From Candidatus Kuenenia stuttgartensis (GTDB lineage Bacteria; Pseudomonadota; Alphaproteobacteria; SMXS01): a stretch of 40,468 nucleotides of DNA. The notes below the pieces were generated by a model. It ran no database searches and was not told the origin of the DNA. It saw only the letters and a program-made list of their open reading frames with translations. This document shows, piece by piece, positions 33,366-40,468 of this stretch. A program made the position numbers and the translations under genes. Positions within the stretch are counted from its first letter, which is position 1; every line of letters starts with the position of its first letter. The stretch lies in NCBI GenBank assembly GCA_943329845.2, contig CALQFM020000034.1, forward strand, positions 1-40,468. Direction: 5' to 3'.

Positions 33366-35294
33366 ATGGACGCCAATACGCCGGTGAGTCTGATTGAGGA
33401 GCTTCTGCTCCTGACCCTGGAGGACTCCGGCGGCGAGTTCGACAGCGTGCCCGAGGTGTACCTGACCTGCGGCCTGGCAGGCGGCGCGCTGATGGACCTG
33501 GCGTTGCGGGGGCGGATCGACTCGGACCTCACGTCGCTGTGGGCGGTGGATGAGACGCCGACCGGCGATGTTGTGCTGGACATTGTCCTCGGCGAGATTG
33601 CTGCCGAGCCAGCGCGCCTCGATGCCCGCGCCTGGATCGAGCGGCTGGCGCCGGCCGCCTACGGCATGCGCGAAGCGTCGCTGGGCGCCCTGCAGCGCAA
33701 GCGCATTCTGCGGCAGCAGGACGAGCGCTTCCTTTGGGTGATGCAGGACCGGCGCTATCCGGTCGTCGACGGGCATGAACGCGCCGAGGCCAAGCGGCGC
33801 ATCCTGTCGCTGCTGTTCAACGACGAGATTCCCGATCCGGCGGACGCCGCGCTGATCGCCCTGGCCGACGCCTGCTTCGTGTTCGACCGCATCTTCACCC
33901 AGGCCCAGTTGAAGGAGGTGAAGCCGCGCATCGCGCAACTCGCCGCCCTCGATCTGATCGGCGGCCAGATCGTCGGGACCGCCCAGGATCTCAACCTGAA
34001 GCTGAAGAAGGCCGAGCGGCGCACGGTGATCGCCGGCCTCGCCGGCAACGTCATGGAATGGTACGACTTCGGCATCTACGGCTTCTTCGCCGCGGCCATC
34101 GGCCAGCAGTTCTTTCCGTCCAGCGACCCGACCATGTCGCTGCTCGCCTCCTTCGGCGTGTTCGCGGTGGGCTTCATTGCCCGGCCGCTGGGCGGCCTGG
34201 TGTTCGGCCACATCGGTGACCGGCTGGGACGGCGCACGGCGGTGATCGGCTCGGTGGTGGTGATGATCGTTCCCACCGCGCTGATGGGCCTGCTGCCGAC
34301 CTACGCCCAGATCGGCATCGCCGCGCCCATCCTCCTGGTGTTGCTGCGCCTGGCGCAGGGGCTCGCGGTGGGCGGCGAGTACACCACCTCCATCGTCATG
34401 CTGGTCGAGGGCGCGCTTCCCAGCCGGCGCGGCCGGGTCGGTGCGTTCGCGCCGTTCGGCTCCATCGGCGGCCTGCTGCTGGGCTCGGCGGTCGGCGCGC
34501 TGATCACCGGCTTGCTGCCGCCCGAGACCGCCGCGGCCTGGGGCTGGCGCGCCGCCTTCCTGACCGGGGTTTTCATCGGCCTGCTGGTATTCATCGCCCG
34601 CCGGCGGCTGCCCAGGGAGGTTGCCATCGAAGGGCCGCGGCGTGAGATCTCGCCGATCCGCGAAGCGTTCCGCACCCAGTGGCGGACGATCCTCAAGGCC
34701 ATCGGCTTCAACCTGGTGGCCAGCGTTGGCTTCTACATGTGCTTCGTCTACCTGACGACCTGGCTGATGCAGGTGCACGGGTTCGCCGAATCCCGCGCGC
34801 TGCTGCTCAACAGCCTGGCGTTGCTGAGCCTGATGGTGCTGACGCCGCTGATGGGTATCCTGTCCGACAGGATCGGCCGCAAGCCGGTGCTCCTTGCCGG
34901 AACCGGACTGCTGACCGTCTTCGCCTGGCCGGTCTTCTGGTTGCTCAGCCAGCCTGCGATTGCGGCGATCATCGGCGGCCAGCTCTGTTTGGCGCTGATC
35001 GTGTCGTGCTTTGCCGGCGCCTTCCCGTCCTTCATGGTCGAGGCTTTCCCCAAGCATGTGCGCTGCTCGGGCCTTTCGGTGGGCTACAATCTGGCGCAGT
35101 CGGTTTTCGGCGGCACCGTGCCGGTGGTCGCCGTATTCCTGATCGCCCAGACCGGCGACCCGCTGGCCCCCGCTTTTTACCTGGCGATCACATCGGCGGT
35201 GTCGTTCGCCATGACACTGATGATCTCGGCCCATCACGGCGACGGCCGCCAGGAGAGCATCGCTCCCCAGGCGGCCGTCAAATCCGCGGCCTAG
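33366..35294 (+). CDS. GPP34/GOLPH3 domain fused to an MHS-type MFS transporter
   Basis: 642 residues in one uninterrupted frame; GGAGG precedes the ATG at 33366 by 4 bases. Residues 6-205 match the GPP34 (GOLPH3/Vps74) fold in order: SLIEELLLLTLED, GGALMDLALRGRI, PTGDVVLD (65-72), AWIERL, LQRKRIL, RYPVVD and ALIALADACFVFDRIF. Residues 215-640 are an MFS transporter of the metabolite:H+ symporter group, with VMEWYDFGIYGFFAAAIGQQ and, later, GHIGDRLGRR (281-290). In GOLPH3 a Trp and an Arg before ALRGR bind PI4P. Here the aligned positions look like Pro 29 and Ala 38, so phosphoinositide binding is not expected. The substrate is unknown. It is not in an operon. Confidence 0.88.
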   Translation: MDANTPVSLIEELLLLTLEDSGGEFDSVPEVYLTCGLAGGALMDLALRGRIDSDLTSLWAVDETPTGDVVLDIVLGEIAAEPARLDARAWIERLAPAAYGMREASLGALQRKRILRQQDERFLWVMQDRRYPVVDGHERAEAKRRILSLLFNDEIPDPADAALIALADACFVFDRIFTQAQLKEVKPRIAQLAALDLIGGQIVGTAQDLNLKLKKAERRTVIAGLAGNVMEWYDFGIYGFFAAAIGQQFFPSSDPTMSLLASFGVFAVGFIARPLGGLVFGHIGDRLGRRTAVIGSVVVMIVPTALMGLLPTYAQIGIAAPILLVLLRLAQGLAVGGEYTTSIVMLVEGALPSRRGRVGAFAPFGSIGGLLLGSAVGALITGLLPPETAAAWGWRAAFLTGVFIGLLVFIARRRLPREVAIEGPRREISPIREAFRTQWRTILKAIGFNLVASVGFYMCFVYLTTWLMQVHGFAESRALLLNSLALLSLMVLTPLMGILSDRIGRKPVLLAGTGLLTVFAWPVFWLLSQPAIAAIIGGQLCLALIVSCFAGAFPSFMVEAFPKHVRCSGLSVGYNLAQSVFGGTVPVVAVFLIAQTGDPLAPAFYLAITSAVSFAMTLMISAHHGDGRQESIAPQAAVKSAA

Positions 35295-37248
35295 AACGTC
35301 CGGGTCACCTGCAGGCGCAGCTCCCGGCCGGGATTGATCACGCCGGTGATGTCCTGCGGCGCGCCCAGCGGCTTGCTGCCCAGGCCGGTGGCGTAGATCT
35401 CGTTGGTCAGGTTGGTGCCGATCAACGCGAACTCCCAGCCGCCGCCGGCCTCGTAGATCCGGATCGATGCGTTCAGGATGGTGTGCGCCAGAAAGTCGGT
35501 GTTGGGCTGGCGGTTGTGCACCGTGGTCCAGTGGGTGACGTCGAAGCTAACGCCGATATTGAGTTTGTCGGTCAGCTCATGGTCGTAGTCGGCACCCAGA
35601 TTGAACGTCCACGGCGGCGCCTGGAACGCCTCGCCCGACAGGTCCTGGTGCGGCGTCGGCAACGCCACGCACCCCGTCGCTGCGGTCTGTCCGCTGTAGC
35701 ACGGCGCGTTCGAGTAGTCCTTGAAATGCAGGTCCACATAGGCCACCGAAACATGGGCGTTCAGGTGATCGTCGAACTGGAAGGTGGACTGCAGCTCGAC
35801 GCCCTGGTTGATGGCGCTGGCGGCGTTGCCGATCGAGAAGCTGGTGGTTTCCGGATGGAAGGTCGCCACCTGCAGGCCGGTATACTTGTAGTGGTAGAAG
35901 GTCAGGTCGCCGCTCAGCCGGCCGTCGAGAAAGATGCCTTTCGCACCGACTTCGAAGCCCTCGGCCTTTTCGTCATCGAACGCCAGCGCGTTGTGGAGCT
36001 GCTCGTCGGTGAAGCCGGTATAGTTCGTGACCACGCCCGGATTGCCGATGCCGCCCGCCAGGAAGCCCGTGCGGTAGGCGCCATAGACCGTCAGGTCGTC
36101 CACCGGGTGCCAGGTCAGGGTCGCCTGCGGCGAGAAATTGTCGCCCTTGACCTTCACATGGTAGTCGGCGCCGGTCGGCGCGAACGGATTGCCGGCGCCG
36201 AACAGCGTCAGCCATTCGAACGGCTGGGTGATATGGGTGTCCTTGCTGACCTTGCTCCAGCGTCCGCCGCCCGCGAGTTCCAGGGTGTCGGTGATCTTCC
36301 AGGTGAGTTCACCGAATAACGATTAGCTGACGTTGTTGTTGACGTCGTAGTCGATCATCGTGTTGCTGGCGCCGAAATACGGGCTCGTCGGGTCCACACC
36401 GCGGTGAAGCGTCCGACGAGCTGGTGGGTCCTGGGATATTTCTTGTACGCCGCGCCGGGCAGCTCGGTTGGTCCGGTGTAGAACGGATCGGGAAACTCGG
36501 CTGGCGTAACCGTGATCCCCGTCGTGCCGTTGCGCATGTAGCCGCCTTGCATGGCTTCGCCCCGGATCGCGAGGCGAATGGCGAATTTGTTCGATACCGG
36601 CAGCGACACGGCACCCTCCAGGATCGGGTCCTGCTGCCGGAAGCCGTAGCTGGCCTTGGCGTAGCCTTCGAACTCGCCGGGCTCCGGCGACTTGCTGTCG
36701 ATGACGATCACGCCGGCCGGGGTGTTCTTGCCGAAGAACAGCGACTGCGGCCCCTTCAGCACCTGAATGCTGGCCTGATCGAAGAACCCCGAGTCGACGA
36801 AGTGGCCGCGGCCGACGGGAACGCCGTCGATCACCACAGCGACGGGCTGTTCCGAGGCGTAATCCGGTCCGTAGACGCCGATGCCGCGGATGTAGATGGC
36901 GCTGCCCGGCGTACCGCCGCCGGTGCGGTTGATCTGGACGCCGGGCAGCTGGGTGCCCAGCTGGGTCAGGTCCGTTGTCGCGTATTTTTCAATGGACTCC
37001 GACGGCAGCACCGCGGCGGCGACCGGCACGTCGATCTGCCGCTCCTCCTTCTTGCGCGCGGTGATGGTGACGGATTCGATGCCCGCGTACCGCGCGCTTT
37101 CCTTGGGGGCGGGCGGCGTAGCCTGGTTCGGCGTGTCCTGGGCCGAGGCAGCCGGGGTCCACAAAGCGATGACCGCTGGCAGGCAAGCTGAAAGCAGCAG
37201 GCGCGCAGACAGTCGTCCGCGACCCGCCATCCCGTGGTGCGATGTCAT
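35291..37248 (-). pseudogene. TonB-dependent receptor, disrupted
   Basis: The N-terminal part starts MTSHHGMAGRGRLSARLLLS with a signal peptide ending near ASAQ. The plug domain follows (GIESVTITARKKEERQIDVP, YIRGIGVYGPD, VLKGPQSLFFGKNTPAGVI) and then the first barrel strands. At about 36395 the frame breaks after GRFTAVWT. Another frame continues (DPTSPYFGASNTMIDYDVNN) and then meets a TAA near 36324. The C-terminal barrel (FGELTWKITDTLELAGGGRW to a terminal aromatic, RLQVTRTF) is otherwise well preserved. The total is shorter than usual, so part of the barrel may be deleted at the break. It cannot yield a full receptor as read. Its stop shares CTAG with the GPP34-MFS gene. Confidence 0.85.
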
Positions 37249-37682
37249 GATGTTCTCCCTGTTTCCATACGGCCCACCAGGGCCGCGGCTCCCCGTTGTG
37301 CAGCGATGACGTATTGGCACAGGCCACTCGCCACCTGCTTACTCGACACCCCACATGCCGAGTAAGTATCTGGAAAACAAACAGTAAACTTCAGTCGCCA
37401 GCGCAGTTGACTTTTTCAACGCTAGGACGATTGATCAAAAAAGGCAATGCTGCATGTTTCGAATTGGCGTCCAGCGCACAATTTTCGCGTGTGTTGCCCT
37501 CAGGCCCGGAGATCCTGTTGCGGAAGCCTCAAAGCTGCAGGGCATGCCACGGGTCTGCGATCGGCACGGGGCGCGCCGGCCGCAAGATGCGGACGTTCTG
37601 AATGGTGGGGCCGGGCCGCCAGTTCGCGGCGGCGACGTCAACCGGTGTCCGACCAGGGGCGGGCTGTCCGGCGGGACCGTGC
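37249..37682. other. 434-base intergenic region with a dyad and a possible coding remnant
   Basis: This gap between the TonB receptor start and the small lipoprotein stop holds no convincing complete gene. It contains the inverted repeat listed separately. A short minus-strand stretch (about 37529-37640; NWRPGPTIQNVRILRPARPV, ending at a TGA) reads like a protein C-terminus without any start or body and may be a gene remnant. Confidence 0.4.
37338..37366. promoter_or_regulatory. Operator-like inverted repeat upstream of the TonB receptor
   Basis: CTTACTCG (37338-37345) and CGAGTAAG (37359-37366) are exact inverted copies with a 13-base spacer, about 90 to 118 bases before the receptor start codon. 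The size suits a dimeric regulator site; a hairpin is also possible. Confidence 0.45.
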
Positions 37683-38009
37683 TCAGCGGGCTCCCTGCGG
37701 CACCAGCTTGGCGATGCAGACATTGGTGGCTTCCTCGCCGACCTTCTCGGAACGGTCGCTGGCCGGGTTGGCCAGCTCGGCGCGGGTGAGGTGTTGCTGC
37801 ATGTAGTCGCGCATGCAGCCGCACAGGTCGGCCGCCATCTTGGCCTCGACCCGCGGTCCCGCACCCTTGACGCAGGATTTCACGAACGATTCCTTCCAGC
37901 TCTTGTCGAAGCCCTTGTCGAATCCTTCCTTGAATTCGCTGTCGCCGCAGCCGGCCAGCGCCAGCGTCGCGAGGGCGATGCCCAAAAGGGCGGGTCGCGA
38001 ACGTCTCAT
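37683..38009 (-). CDS. Small predicted lipoprotein with conserved-looking cysteines
   Basis: 108 residues from the ATG at 38009, beginning MRRSRPALLGIALATLALAG with lipobox LAGC, so it should be lipid-anchored. The mature part has a repeat-like FKEGFDKGFDKSWKESF and three cysteine sites (FVKSCVKG, DLCGCMRDYM, NVCIAKL), suggesting disulphides. The family is unknown to me. The frame extends upstream into the SDR gene region, but the signal peptide fixes the start. It lies 89 bases downstream of the SDR gene on the same strand and might be co-transcribed. Confidence 0.7.
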   Translation of the reverse strand: MRRSRPALLGIALATLALAGCGDSEFKEGFDKGFDKSWKESFVKSCVKGAGPRVEAKMAADLCGCMRDYMQQHLTRAELANPASDRSEKVGEEATNVCIAKLVPQGAR

Positions 38010-38098
38010 TTGATTTTTCCCAGTCAACCAACGACGCCAGAATGTTGCTTGTCCGGAACAATTCACGCAAGCGGGTTGCATGCGTGAAACGACTTCCG

Positions 38099-38884
38099 CT
38101 AAAGCGGCGCCGGGTTGACGCAGGCGGCGTTGTCGATGCGCAGTTCGGCGCCATTGATGAACTTGGATTCGTCCGAGGCGAGGAACAGCACCGTATTGCC
38201 CACGTCCATCGCTTCGCCAAGGCCGGGGCCAGGTTTTGCCTCGCCCGCTTGCGGCTGGATCTGCCCGGCCTCGCCGGTGCCGGCGGTCTGCGCGCGAAGC
38301 CCCAGCACCAGCGGCGTGACGATCACCCCGGGCAGCAGGCAGTTGACGCGGATATTGTAGCGCTCCTGCTGGCAGTGGATCGCCGCCGCATTGGTCATCG
38401 ACCGCACCGCGCCCTTGCAGGCGGCATAGGCGAAGACGTCCTTGTAGCCCATGAGCGCCGTGGTCGAGGCCATGTTGATGATCGACCCCGGCCGGCCGTT
38501 CCGCTTGATGGTCTCGATGCCGTATTTGAGGCCCAGATAGGTGCCGTCCATGTGGATACGCTGGTGCAGCTGGTAGTCCTCCCAGCTGCATGTCTCCACA
38601 TTGCCGGGCCGGACCATGCCGGCATTGTTGACCACCACATTGAGCTCGCCGAAATGGTCGAGCGTCCGCGCGATGACCCGCTCCCACTGGTCGCGCTCGG
38701 CGACATCGTGCTCGATGAAGATGGCGTTCGCGCCCGCTTGATGGACGGTTTCCTCGCCGCCCTGACGGTTGATGTCCGTGACGACGACCTTTGCCCCCTC
38801 GCGCGCCAGCGCCAGCACGTCCGCACGACCCAGGCCCGAGCCGCCGCCCGTGACCAGACACACCTTGTCCTGAACCCGTCCCAT
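38099..38884 (-). CDS. Short-chain dehydrogenase/reductase
   Basis: 261-residue classical SDR. VCLVTGGGSGLGRADVLALA is the NAD(P)-binding TGxxxGxG motif, NNAG is present, SIINMAS holds the catalytic serine, and FAYAACKGAVRSM has the YxxxK catalytic pair. VTDIN after the second strand, with an aspartate at the end, favours NAD(H). It would oxidise an alcohol or reduce a ketone; the substrate is unknown. A loop between VLGLRAQTAGTGEAG and MDVGNTVLFLASDES is longer than usual. The start is ATG at 38884. It stands about 140 bases from the tRNA remnant that marks the edge of an integrated element. Confidence 0.92.
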   Translation of the reverse strand: MGRVQDKVCLVTGGGSGLGRADVLALAREGAKVVVTDINRQGGEETVHQAGANAIFIEHDVAERDQWERVIARTLDHFGELNVVVNNAGMVRPGNVETCSWEDYQLHQRIHMDGTYLGLKYGIETIKRNGRPGSIINMASTTALMGYKDVFAYAACKGAVRSMTNAAAIHCQQERYNIRVNCLLPGVIVTPLVLGLRAQTAGTGEAGQIQPQAGEAKPGPGLGEAMDVGNTVLFLASDESKFINGAELRIDNAACVNPAPL

Positions 38885-39023
38885 GTACCGGCCTCCCCTC
38901 GTTTTCCGAACAGACCGTCATGCTATGGGCGGGCACCTCGTGCCGCAATCGGGAAGTCCCGCCCGGAAGCAGTTCTCCCATAGGGGAGAAATCAAAAAGC
39001 GCTGTCTGGTTCAAGGGGGATGA

Positions 39024-39073
39024 TGGTGGGCGCAGCAAGGTTCGAACTTGCGACCCCTACGATGTCAACGTAG
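39024..39073 (-). tRNA. 3' half of tRNA-Val(GAC), likely attL
   Basis: Read on the minus strand: anticodon stem CTACG/CGTAG (39073-39057) around loop TTGACAT with anticodon GAC, a 5-nt variable loop, T arm GCAAG-TTCGAAC-CTTGC (39051-39035), the 3' acceptor strand TGCGCCC, discriminator A and encoded CCA (39026-39024). The D arm and the 5' acceptor strand (expected GGGCGCA) are absent; sequence to the right does not fold as a tRNA. This is the fragment left at one side when an element integrates into the 3' half of a tRNA gene. The restored full gene should lie beyond the window. Confidence 0.85.
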
Positions 39074-39223
39074 GTGTTTGAGTTGCGCTAAGGCCTCCCG
39101 GAGAAGACAAAGATCCAGGTTTCTCCCGCTTTACCCAATCCCAACTCACCTTAGCATTCCTCAAGATTCCTCTATTTGCCGTCAGATCGATTGCTATATG
39201 ATTGCTGGAAGGCTGGAGGAACG

Positions 39224-40390
39224 ATGAAAACGAAGCTCTCAAAACGGTCTGTTGATGCGGCTAAGCCTGGCAAGGTCGACGTCTTCCTCTGGGACGACGA
39301 ACTCCCCGGTTTCGGTCTCAAGGTTACCCCTGCCGGCCGCAAGGTCTACGTGCTTCAGGCGCGTATGGCCAACCGGGTTCGGAGATTCACAATTGGACGA
39401 CACGGCGCGCCGTGGACGCCAGACACCGCGCGGACTGAGGGCAAGCGGCTCGTCGGAATGATAGCGGCTGGTCAAGATCCAGCAGCCGAGAAAGAGGCGC
39501 TAAGGCGCGACATTACGATGTCGAGTCTTTGTGATCTCTATCTCGACGAGGGTGGGAAGACCAAGAAGCCGGGTACACTGGAACTCGAGCGCAGCTTGAT
39601 CGAGCGGCACATCAAACCGCTGGTTGGCTCAAAGAGCGTACTGTCGTTCAGCCAACGCGATGCCGATCGCCTGCTGGCTGATATCGCAAGCGGAAGGTCG
39701 GCCGCTGACATTAAAACCCGCAAGCAGGGCAGGGCGATAGTCCGCGGCGGGAAAGGTATCGCCAACCGAACCATCGAATTGGTGGCGTCGATGATGACGT
39801 TCGCCATCCAGCGCCAAGTTCGCCCTGATAACCCCGTGAAGGGCGTGCGCAAGTTTCGATTACAGCCGCGCCAGCGTTTTTTAACCACGGCCGAACTGGC
39901 TAGGTTGGGCGAGTGTTTGAAGGTTGGCGAAGGTGTGGAGGATCCATTTGCCTTGGCTGCGATCCGCTTCCTCCTGTTTACGGGCTGCCGCAAGAACGAG
40001 GCCTTGGCGATGCAGTGGTCATGGATCGACTTGGAGCGCAAGGTGGTCAACCTGCCGGACTCCAAGACCGGCGCAAAGCCCATCCTGTTGCCTGCGCCAG
40101 CGCTGCAACTCCTAAACGACCTGCCTCGCATCAAGGACAACGTCCACGTCTTCCCAAGCCAACGTGCAAAGACTCATTTTGTGGGCCTACAACGAGTGTG
40201 GGATAGGATCAGGAAGGCGGCCGAGCTCGCAGACGTGCGGCTCCATGATTTGAGGCATTCGTTTGCCAGCGTCGGAGCTGCCAGGGGCGATAGCCTCTAT
40301 ATCGTTGGCAAGCTACTCGGCGATCGTGTCCCACCGCGTGGTGTAACTGCGGCGATGTGGTCACCGCGCTCTCCGGCGGGGCCGGGTTGA
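39224..40390 (+). pseudogene. Tyrosine recombinase (P4-type integrase), C-terminus lost
   Basis: The listed frame is 388 codons, starting MKTKLSKRSVDAAKPGKVDV after GGAGG. The N-terminal arm-binding domain (DELPGFGLKVTPAGRKVYVL, DUF4102-like), core-binding domain (SSLCDLYLDEGGKTKKPGTL) and catalytic domain are all present. Catalytic Arg is in FTGCRKNEAL, and HxxR in LHDLRHSFASVG. After VGKLLGDR (about 40328) the family pattern, which should continue to a His/Trp and the nucleophilic Tyr about 20-25 residues later, is replaced by VPPRGVTAAMWSP and a stop at 40390. As read it lacks the tyrosine and should be inactive. The cause looks like an inserted element. Confidence 0.8.
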
Positions 40391-40468
40391 TCAGACGGCC
40401 ACGGCGGGCAGGCTGACGAGGGGATCATCGCTCAACGGCGCGAGCGTTTCCACTGTCATGTAGCGCGA
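40327..40468 (-). mobile_element. Probable insertion-sequence end inside the integrase
   Basis: Starting near 40327 (GTGTCCCACCGCGTGGTGTA) the sequence no longer matches integrase. On the minus strand it reads TTACACCACGCGGTGGGACA, a form like the terminal inverted repeat of some transposons (IS256-type ends look similar from memory). About 40 bases inside it is a minus-strand stop with a coding frame open to the window edge. The other end is not in the window, so target duplications cannot be checked. Confidence 0.45.
40391..40468 (-). CDS. Partial open frame, possible transposase C-terminus
   Basis: 25 codons run from the window edge to a TGA at 40391-40393 (…RYMTVETLAPLSDDPLVSLP, then AVAV). 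It ends about 65 bases from the presumed IS terminus, the distance expected for a transposase gene. I cannot assign a family from so few residues, and it may be a chance frame. Confidence 0.35.
   Translation of the reverse strand, partial: SRYMTVETLAPLSDDPLVSLPAVAV

Larger units (their letters stand above)
39074..40468 (+). mobile_element. Left end of a tRNA-Val-integrated genomic island
   Basis: The segment starts where tRNA-Val similarity ends and carries a tyrosine recombinase as its first gene, reading away from the att site. It is more AT-rich than the chromosome on the left. The element runs past the right window edge, so its cargo cannot be seen. Near 40325 a second insertion seems to begin inside the integrase. 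Confidence 0.75.

Noticed and set aside
33243-35237. A 664-codon minus-strand frame opposite the GPP34-MFS gene
   Set aside because: It is a low-complexity shadow frame; the plus strand shows two recognisable domains and a good ribosome-binding site.
39074-39105. 5' half of tRNA-Val continuing to the right
   Set aside because: The 5' acceptor strand matches at only 4 of 7 positions and no D stem forms, so it is not a functional 5' half.

Overview
The window reads as chromosome of a GC-rich alphaproteobacterium. Pointers are the three-subunit proton-translocating transhydrogenase (pntAA-pntAB-pntB), a small DUF2312 protein, the 41-residue L36, and dense lipid or xenobiotic catabolism genes mixed with TonB-receptor-type uptake. 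The genus cannot be named from this sequence.

Left part (1-10.1 kb): an isolated, AT-richer hypothetical gene at the left edge, then a minus-strand pnt operon ending in a clear terminator. It is followed by a DUF2312-oligoendopeptidase F-hypothetical operon, a Core-2/I-branching-type glycosyltransferase broken by a frameshift, pyruvate kinase on the plus strand, and rpmJ facing it across a shared hairpin terminator.

Middle part (10.1-26.6 kb): catabolic genes. These are a coniferyl-aldehyde-type dehydrogenase divergent from a YbgC-type thioesterase, an MFS transporter coupled to a DsbA-like 2-hydroxychromene-2-carboxylate isomerase, a MaoC-type hydratase, an orphan ArsC-like protein, an N-acyl-D-amino-acid deacylase, a succinate-semialdehyde-type dehydrogenase, a tandem-duplicated methyltransferase and an MBL-fold hydrolase. 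A plus-strand set of acyl-CoA synthetase, DUF35 zinc-ribbon protein and SCP2-type thiolase probably works as one acyl-CoA module. Between the MBL gene and this set lies a scar where the N-terminal part of a phage-type integrase abuts a secreted-protein gene that lost its 3' end. Two copies of a GC-rich palindromic intergenic repeat lie in this part.

Right part (26.6-39 kb): two related small lipoprotein genes in tandem, a CorA-type channel, a DHA2 exporter, an alkaline-phosphatase-superfamily protein, a GST, a secreted hypothetical protein, a GOLPH3(GPP34)-MFS fusion, a decayed TonB-dependent receptor, a small lipoprotein and an SDR dehydrogenase.

Right end (39.0-40.5 kb): only the 3' half of a tRNA-Val(GAC) gene is present, followed at once by a tyrosine recombinase. 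This is the expected left junction of an integrative element. The integrase loses its family pattern just before the catalytic tyrosine, where what looks like the end of an insertion sequence begins.

The most unusual object is the GPP34/GOLPH3 domain fused in frame to a metabolite:H+ symporter-type MFS transporter (33366-35294).
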